A DNA stretch of 64,000 nt from Hirsutella rhossiliensis (Eukaryota; Ascomycota; Sordariomycetes; Hypocreales; Ophiocordycipitaceae): positions 11,408,001 to 11,472,000 of the forward strand of contig NW_025408667.1 in NCBI RefSeq assembly GCF_020360975.1, given 5' to 3'. The translations under genes and the position numbers were made by a program. Below the pieces are notes generated by a model, which saw only the letters and a program-made list of their open reading frames with translations, ran no database searches and was not told the DNA's origin. This document shows, in pieces, positions 55,711 to 64,000 of the stretch; position 1 is the stretch's first letter; the number at the start of each line of letters is the position of its first letter.

Positions 55711-58700
55711 AATACTAATATACTAACTATCCTTATAGTTTAACCTTTTATATATTATAACGCGGCACGTAGACGTCCTATACTTTATAAGGTAACTAGA
55801 CTATACGCTAGTCGTTTAGATCTTACTCCCCTCCCTTCTTAGGACGTAAGCGCTTTTACTCCTTATAATAATTTACCTACTATTCCTCGAACGCCTAGCG
55901 GCTATAAAGCTACCTCGGCGGCCTATCTCCTTTCTTAAATAAGTCTAGGATATAGTTATAGAATATCTATACTCCTTTAAGATACTATAGATAAAATAGC
56001 TTCCTATCCTTACGTACGACTATAATAGTACTAACTTATAACTACTAGTTTAAAGGTATAAACCTGGGGTTAGTATTAATATTAAGGTATATAGTAATCT
56101 AGTTATCGAGGTCTACCTCGTTAATAGACTAAGTCCCCGTCCGATCTAAGACTAGCGGGACCTTAATAAGCCCTAGGATAAATAGTACCGACTACGAAAA
56201 TATAATATAATTTATAGGGATTATAGTAGTAAACTAAAGGGGAAACTTATATTTCTCGGCCTTATATTAAATAATAATAGCTTTAATATACCCTAACTTA
56301 CTATACGTTTCCCTTAAACCTAATATACCTATTAGCGGGGAGGTATACGTAGGCGGCGGGGTAGGTTTTACTACTAGCGCTTACTAAGGCGATACCTCTA
56401 GCTTTAAATCGGTATCGATATTATCCTACTTTAAGTAATTAATTAAAGGCATTAAGTCGATTCTTAATAAACTATTATACTTTACTATATAATTCGCGAA
56501 TAGTTTAGACTCCTTTACCCTTTAAGATAATAGCCCCTTATAAGTTACCTCTACGTTCTTACCCCGCCCGCCCTTAACCTACCTTATTATAGCGGGGTAA
56601 AATAGCGTCTAAGCAGCTATACTACTAAGAGTAAGCCTTATTATCTTAGTAGACCTACTAGTATAGAACTAAATTTAGTCCCGTTCCTTAAGGCATTAGC
56701 GGACCCTAAAAGGGGCCGGTCTCCTATCTCTTAATGCCTTAAGGAACTTAAGGGTCTTTCTTCCGCCCCGTCCTTAACGAAGCTCGGGCTACTTAACGAT
56801 CTATGCTAGCTGCGCCTTACGCACTAGCTATAAGCTATATAGCTAGCTAAACTTTATCGACGGGGTAGGAGCCTCTTCCTTCTATATGCCTAGGTTATAG
56901 GCGGCCTTATATATATATCGGGCTAGGGTCGGACTAAAAGGTCGCTAAGGGCTAAAGCTACGGGGCACTCTTAATCGTTTATTATTATTTATAGCCTATA
57001 TACCGGACGATACTATACTATATAACTAGGCACTCTCTACGATCTAATCTAAATAGCGTAATACTATATATTATATCTACTATGCCTTTAAGGGAGTCCC
57101 TTAAAGGGCCTTCCTTAAACTATAGAGAACTTAAGCTCGGTAAGATATCCGAGCCTTATATAGCTGCCCCCGACCTCTAGGGCTATTACTATTATAAAGG
57201 AACTTATTATCTAGGTATACTTAAACGGGGTAAGTTAAATTTCGCGTATCTATCTATACTACTACCTCTCTTTACTTAGCTAGGATTCTTATCTTAGTAT
57301 ACGATATAGTAAGCTAGTATTCTACCGTAATTATATTATTAACCTATTTTCGCTTTATACTATCCGCTCTCCTCCCTTAGGGTATATAATAGATCTATCG
57401 CTTAGTCTATAATTATAGATATATTAACTTGCCTTTTCCTTATATCTTATTTCCTATCTATTAGTGCCTATCTAAATCTCTATAGCATTAAACGAAAAAG
57501 GATAACCTATCTTTCTTTCCTCTCTTATCCTCCCTACGCGGTTATATTCCTAAATAAGCCTCTTCTTTATAACTAGGCCTCCTATAACTTTCGAGCATTT
57601 TTAGAAAGATCGATAAATATAAATACCGTAGCCTTATAACTTAGTAAATTCGAAGAGCTCTTATCTTATTTCTTTAAAAGAAGGGTAAGTAGTGCCTTCT
57701 AGAGGGAGCTTTAATAGTTATACTTTATATCCGGCTAATAGAATAGATATACCTTATTTCTCTAACTAGGACTCTATTAAATCTCTATTTCTATATTAGT
57801 CTTTTACTTAGTTCTACTCTATAAAGCCTTTCCCGGTATTATATCGAATACTAACCTACTAGAAATATTGCTCCTGTCTCGTAATCTATAGATTCCTACG
57901 TAAGGCATAGGTCGATAAGGATATTTTAGCCGTTTACGGCCTCTAATATACTATTATTCGCCCGACTACTTAACGAAGAATCCTTAGTGCGTTTAGATAG
58001 CGAAGTAACCGGGCTACTATTAAAAGGGTTTCGTTGTTTCCCCGGTTTAGCCTTTACGTTCTATAGAGAAGACTATTTCCTTATCGTTATAGTACTATTA
58101 AACGTAGCGTTTAATATAAAGCCGAACTTATCCGCGAGCACTACTAGGATATCTTAACTAGGCTAGAGCTCCTCTTTTAGTAGCGTAGGGTTTAGCACAC
58201 CGACGATACTGCCTCTCCTATATATCTATTTTCTAGCTACGAAGCTGCCTTTAGGTGCGCTCTTTATCTAATTAATATAGCTTTTCTAAGGCTACTAATT
58301 ATATAGTAAGTATACTAAGATATAGAATATTTAGCCGCTTTTAAATATCGGGTCTCTACTAAGGGGCGGTATAAGATATATACTATACTAGACGAAGCTA
58401 TAGCACTTTAGCTAGTTAATACTTAGCGATCCGGCCTTAAAACGGAATATTATTATATCGATAGGTCTATAGAGGCTAGCACGCGGTGCTATAGTTAGGA
58501 AACTACTATTCGTAAGCCTTAAAGGCCTTATCTCGATCCTAGAGGCAGGGCCGGTTAGTTTTCCCTAGGCTTATAGAGTTAGGGTTCTATCGGAGTAATA
58601 CTTATACGTAGGGCTTTAATATATAGTTAAATATATATATATCTACGGACCTAAGCTAACTTTACGTATAAGTCTTCCTATATCCCGATAGCTAACTCGT

Positions 58701-60400
58701 CTCTATCTTCGACTTTATAGCGGAAATATAGCTAATATAGATAGAGCTAGGCGTCGAAGAAGAACTACTAGCTCTCCTACTTATCTATTTAGGGGAAGGG
58801 ATATACGTATATAGATAGCGGTATATCGACTCTATTAATCTTATCGAGGAGTTCTCTATACTCCCTAGCCTTATCGTCGAAGAAACTTAGCTTAACGAAC
58901 TATAGTCGGACCGCACTAACTAAGTTATACCCTCGGATAAGCTACTAGTCGGTAGATAAGGCTATCTCTAGCCCCTTAAGGCTCGAGAAGAATTATACTC
59001 CTAGGGGGTTTAGAGCTAGCTGCCCTAGCCCTAGTCCCGATACCGACGAATAAGCTATTAATTATCTACTATTAGATTCTAGCCCTTAAGGAATTCTAGG
59101 TAGAAGTTAACTTAGCGGGTACTTATAGCGATAAGAGGAAATAGGGGTATATTAAAAACGTCTCTAGCCCTCTTATAAGGAGGTCTTACTATATTCTTAT
59201 ATATAAATAACCCTTATTAGGCCTAATAAAATAATATTTATAGAATATATCCTAATAATACGAGAAGATCCCTCGCTATATAGCTCTTTAGTTATAAGTA
59301 CTAATTAGTACTTATATAATAAGCTAGGACGGCAGCGGTAATAAGTAATGCTCTACTTATTTATCTCTTAGATCGTTCCTAGCCTTACTTAATAGTATAT
59401 AAGAGAGGGCTAGATAAGGCCCCTAGCTCTAGGGTCCGATAACGACGGTATTAATTAGTCGCGTAACCCTAGAAACGGGCGTTATAATATTATTACCCGC
59501 ATCGGTCCCTATTTATATTGCTTTTTAATCCTATTTAGCTTAGCCCTACGAAAGTTAGCTAGACCTCTTAACTTACGAGATATAATCCTAGACTAAACGC
59601 CGCGGTTAGTATACTATCTATTAAGCCGGGTACCCTACGACCTTCCGATCTTAAAGCGTCTCTAGGCATGCTTTACGAGGTTGCTAGCTCTATAAAGCTC
59701 TTACTCTACCGACTAAGTTATAGCTATATATTAACCCCCCCGTGCCTCTATTACTCCTTCCTAGCTATTCGTTCGATAATAAAAACGGTATATTTCTTCC
59801 GTTCAACCCTAATCGGTTAAGTATAGTATCCTTTTATTTAGTTATTCTTTTCTTTACTCTATCCCTTTAGTAAGGAGTATTAAGATTTCGCTTAAAGAGG
59901 TTCGCTTAATAGAAGATTAAGAACGCTAACCCGCGCGATACCGTGCTAGAAGGGGGCCTCGAGATAAGCTAGTTAGAGTACTTTTCGACGAGGCGACTCT
60001 ATAGGCACTCCGCGAGCCTTAGTAGGAGCCCGCTTAAATTTCGCTCGATAAAATTCGCCGTACGTTATATAGCCTAGATCGCTAGCGAGCTAAAGAAAGA
60101 GCCCGCCGGGGATAAGGAGTTCCCTAGTAGGAAGCCACGGCGTTATAGCCCCGAAATAGGAAAGCTATAGTACCCCTTAAGGAAATCGTTAGTATACTAG
60201 ACGATCTAGAGCGATAGCGCGCTAAGGCCTAGGCCCGGCCGAGGGCGAGCGATACTAAGCCGGTATAAAGGCTAAATACCCCGGAAATAACCTTACGTCC
60301 TCCTTAGACGCCGCCTTCCTATAAGCGCCGTAGCGAACGATAAGAAGGACTTCTAACTTTAGTAACTCTACTACCCTCGGGTTAAGGCCGGCCCTAGAAA
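55711..60400. other. RIP-saturated DNA of unknown origin between the two Helitron copies
   Basis: No named domain could be read. A plus-strand frame at about 57655-58560 is interrupted mainly by TAG (typical of former TGG codons), suggesting a once-coding stretch, but I cannot identify it. CpA/TpG depletion is as strong as in the flanking copies. A 15-bp inverted repeat at 56683-56747 is the only clear landmark. Confidence 0.5.
56683..56747. repeat. 65-bp unit with perfect 15-bp inverted repeats
   Basis: GTTCCTTAAGGCATT (56683-56697) and AATGCCTTAAGGAAC (56733-56747) are perfect inverted copies around a 35-bp centre. A diverged, split copy is at 49041-49205, so the unit brackets RIP-mutated Helitron copy 1. 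It could be a Helitron-end structure or an independent palindromic element. Confidence 0.6.
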
Positions 60401-63400
60401 AGACTAAGGCTACTATATAAGGCTATCTAATTCTAGTAACGGTCTATTAACGCGATTCTATAATACCGAGAGTCTTACTTTTATACTTAGAAAGATATAT
60501 TAGTAGGAAGATCCTAGTATAAAGAAGTACCCCTCGCTCTTTAAGTCGAGACCTTAAAGTTATTCTATAAGGCCTTTATAGATAAGAGAACGCTACCTAT
60601 TTCCTACTATATCTTTTACTATAGAAAATTCCCGCCTACGAGGCTTACTATCCTTTAATAGAGAGAGTGCTTAACCCCCTAGTTAGTATAGGCTACGACG
60701 GCTTTCTAGAAATATAAGAAGTGCCTCCTATTAGATATTAACCCTTAAGTCGATATTTACCTAGAGTGCCGCGCTAGTTTCGAATATAGGAAGCTACTAA
60801 AGGCCTACTTAGTTAATAATATAGATATTAGATATAAGTATCGTTATCCTAAAGAACTTAATAGTCTCTCTCCTCTTAAGGAGAGACTAATTGCTTTCTA
60901 AGCCCCCTTTAGCTATATTATAAAGTTTATAGTTAATAATAAAACGCCGTTTAGTATTAGTTACCGGAAATAAGTAAAGGGATATATTATTATATTTCTA
61001 AATAATACGAACGACCTAGTTACTACGGTGCTCCCCTACCTACTCCTTTAGATAGTTAAGAACATCTATATATAATATATCTTAGAGCAGCGCTAATAGA
61101 CCTAGCCCGGCGGATATAAGAACTCTCCTTTAAGTATATAAGTCCTATATAATAGCCGCCCTTTTATAGCTTTAGAGGAACAATCCCTTATATAAGGACG
61201 TTAAAATTAACCTCGATAAGATATAGGGCTAGAAGTACGCGGAGGGCTTAGTAGTTCCCGCCGTTCTTATAGAACGGATATAGAGAGAGGATCTCTCGGC
61301 TATAGAAAGGATATATATAGATCCCGTCGTCCTAAATATTAATCGGGGTTTAAAAGAGAACGGCTTTATAAGTATTAAAGAGCTCTTTACCTCGCTATAG
61401 GCAGACCCTAGCAACGATACCTACCCGTTAGGTAGTAATATAGCGGTAGAATAGCCCTATATATTGCCTCGGGATCTCTATATATCTACTCTTAATCTAG
61501 AGAGTGCCGACTAAGGCGGTAATATTCTATATAAAACTTTAACCTCCGGCGTATTTCCTTTAGATAGGCCGGCCGCTTTTACTAAAGTTAATAAGCTATC
61601 TTTCCTAGCCGAAGCCTACTAAACGAGCTAGATTAAGCGCGGCGATAATACTAAACCCTCCGCTATAATAGTCTATATAGTAAGAGACTAACTATTTATT
61701 AGGGTCGAGCGTAGTGCGGATTTTACGGATAATCTATACGAGGACTTCTTTCCGCGGACCTTTCCGAAACTTTTTCTATAGGGGAGTAGCGGCCCTAAGG
61801 CGCTAAGGGAGTAAGATAGTAATAGACCTTATCCTTTATAGCCTATATAGCGTAGTGCGAATTACTCGCTTAATTATTAGGCTAAATATATACTATAATA
61901 GTATAGGGGTCGATTTACTATATATCCGGTCTTTTATTTCCTAGTCTTTAATATCCTTCTCCGATCTATAAACCGCCGTATTAGTATAGTCCGTATAGTA
62001 AGGGGATCTTTCTATAGGCTAAAGTAAGTCTATAGACGGCTAAAAGCGGACCGCCTAAAAAGAGCTATAAAGGAGATACGAGAGATAAGGACTACGATAG
62101 ATCTAGATATATCGTTTTTACTCTACGAATTATCTATCTTTACCTACGTATAACTACTATCTAACGAAACTCGACTCTTAATATAAAGGAAGATATAAGT
62201 AGTTAATATTTAGATAGGTATACTTACTATCTAGATTACTATTAACCCTAACGATATTAATAACCTAGTTAAGATAAGGCTCTTTATCTATAGGCTCTAC
62301 GAGTATAATATAGTAAAGGAACTACTAGCCGATCTCTAGGGAAGATATAATAAGATCGCCCTTAGTACTATAGACCTAGTTAGCGCGGCTATCTTCTTTT
62401 ATTAAGAAATCTCGCTATTTTTTAAGAAATACGTTAAGACGGGCTAAGAATCGATTTTCGGAAAGATTAGCTATTACTACGCTATAGTCGAGACAAATAA
62501 CTAAGGCAGTCTATACTTATATAGACTACTCTAGTTAGAGGGTAATATATAGTTACCTTCCTTAGTCGATAATATAGTAAAGCCTAACGAGGAGGGATAC
62601 TATGCTTAAGTAGTTCGGTATCTAGATTCGGTCTTTAACGAATGCTTAGATAAGGAAGCTAAAAAAGCTATCCGAAATAAGAGAAAGCCGATTAATCCGG
62701 TCGAGGGAATAATATATAATACTAAGGCTCTCGTAGTAGTCTTTAATAAGGAGTCTAATTATATTGCGTACTATTGCTAGGTTTACTCGTATACCTATAT
62801 ATATATTAAGTATTCTTTAAAGGGACTCGTCGGAGATAGCGCGTATAAGTATAGACGGACGCCTTATCGATTTAAGGCGCCTTAGAAGATCGTCGAGGAA
62901 TCCGGATTTATAGAAGATAGCTTACTTAAGATCCGGCGGAACCACCCGCTTATTAAACGATATAATAAAGCTATAGTAGTCGGCCTCCGTTATAACTACG
63001 ACGTCTTAATAATCTTAACGAAAACTAAGGGACTCGCTATAGTATTTTATATTATATACTACGCTACTAAGTTAAACACGCCTATATAGAAACGCCTTAT
63101 CTTCGCTACTAATATTCTTTAATAGCTTTGTAAATCTACCGCGTTAAGGGGTCTAAATCTTACCGAATAGGATGCTTAACGCTAGGCTATAGTAAACGAG
63201 AGTCGTTAGTTTCTAATAAGAGCGGCTAACCGAATATTTTCTAATAGATAGCTTTTGGCTATAGAGGTCTATTACTTCCTACTAGGCTATTAAACTAGCC
63301 TTACTAATATACCGTACTAGTCCTATATAAATTTAACCGTACTCTATTAGACTATTTTCCGGCGCTAGACTTACCTCCGTCGATAGGCTAGTATATAAAC

Positions 63401-64000
63401 CGACGCTAAAGAGCCGTCGGAGACGGTATAATTCCGGGAAAGTAGCCGGACTTTATTATACCTAGATGCCTACGCCTATCGAGGCCCGGTTCTAAGGGAC
63501 GTATACCTCTATAACTATATATCTATGATTACCCTAGAGCGTCGCCGTGGCCGAGATAAGGATAAAACCTATATTACTCTAGAAGGTCCTCTAGAGTGCT
63601 ACGGATAGATCTAAAAGCTTCGATAGCCCCCTAAGTACGCGGTGCTAATCTTTTAGGGATTTATTAGCGACGACTATATAGACGAGCACCCGGTGTATTT
63701 TAAACGGTATGCTCCTCTTACTACCCTATTTGCCCCTAAGCCGGCTTTAATATTCTACGTAGAAACTCGGTTCTTTACCTAGCCTTATTTATACTATAGG
63801 AAAACTTCTTCTCCGAGACGCGCGGTAATATTACGGGCATATAGAGGAACTATATAGCTACCCTCTGCCCCCGCCTAAGATCCCGTGTCGTAAATATCTC
63901 CCTCCTTAGAAAATTAGCTAAGGATACTTATAAAGACGCGAAGCTCTAAGCTAGCCGGTTAGAAGGCGACGATATAGTAGATATAGACTTTCCTCTAGAT
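60400..64000 (+). pseudogene. RIP-saturated Helitron copy 2, cut by the window end
   Basis: It repeats the order of copy 1 about 10.4 kb further on: the N-terminal zinc-region remnant (60430-60850), LNSLSPLKERLIAF near 60860-60900, the Rep region near 62360-62570 with SLYLYRLL replacing the H-x-H motif, GLAIVFYI-YATK near 63030-63080, and continuation to the window end without the helicase. Stops are mostly TAG. Differences from copy 1 show they diverged before or during RIP. The helicase part must lie beyond base 64000. Confidence 0.8.

Noticed and set aside
48127..64000. AT-rich centromere-like or mitochondrial DNA
   Set aside because: CpG is retained while CpA/TpG is lost, and translated Helitron proteins can be read, so it is RIP-mutated transposon DNA.
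1..64000. CRISPR arrays, tRNA or rRNA genes
   Set aside because: No regularly spaced direct repeats, tRNA cloverleaf or rRNA sequence was seen; CRISPR would not be expected in a fungal genome.

Overview
The window is nuclear DNA of a filamentous ascomycete, most likely a sordariomycete of the order Hypocreales. Support comes from short introns of about 50-90 nt with GT...CTAAC...AG signals, a Zn2Cys6 AflR-type regulator, CYP65-like (trichothecene-type) P450s, Tad-like LINEs, Fot/pogo and Helitron elements, and blocks where CpA/TpG has been converted to TpA (repeat-induced point mutation, RIP). The genus cannot be fixed from the sequence alone.

Layout. 1-4.0 kb: a frameshifted Tad-like LINE on the minus strand, cut by the window edge. 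4.5-34.4 kb: a compact secondary-metabolite cluster, interrupted at 12.5-17 kb by transposon debris that includes a RIP-mutated LINE. In order: aldo-keto reductase (+), tannase/feruloyl-esterase family hydrolase (-), AflR-like regulator (+), P450-A (-), sesquiterpene-type class I terpene cyclase (-), HMG-CoA synthase (+), P450-B (-), BAHD-type acyltransferase (+), MFS exporter (-), P450-C (-), short-chain dehydrogenase (+), P450-D (+). I rebuilt the exon structures by hand. Every gene closes in frame with its catalytic motifs intact, so the cluster looks functional. Two copies of one roughly 300-bp TA-target MITE lie in opposite orientation at 18.8 and 30.4 kb.

34.4-45.0 kb: a Helitron with recognisable HUH Rep and PIF1-like helicase, broken by many frameshifts, preceded by antisense accessory ORF remnants. 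45.0-48.1 kb: one Fot/pogo element nested inside another, both with clear inverted repeats and TA duplications. 48.1-64 kb: RIP-saturated DNA holding two decayed relatives of the Helitron, one complete and one running off the window end.

How the genes may work together (inference): the cluster HMG-CoA synthase raises mevalonate flux or gives self-protection. The class I cyclase makes a sesquiterpene skeleton. Four P450s, the SDR and the AKR oxidise or reduce it, the BAHD enzyme acylates it, the esterase-like hydrolase trims or activates an ester, the MFS pump exports the product, and the AflR-like protein switches the set on. I cannot assign it to a known product. The cluster-encoded HMG-CoA synthase is the most unusual member.
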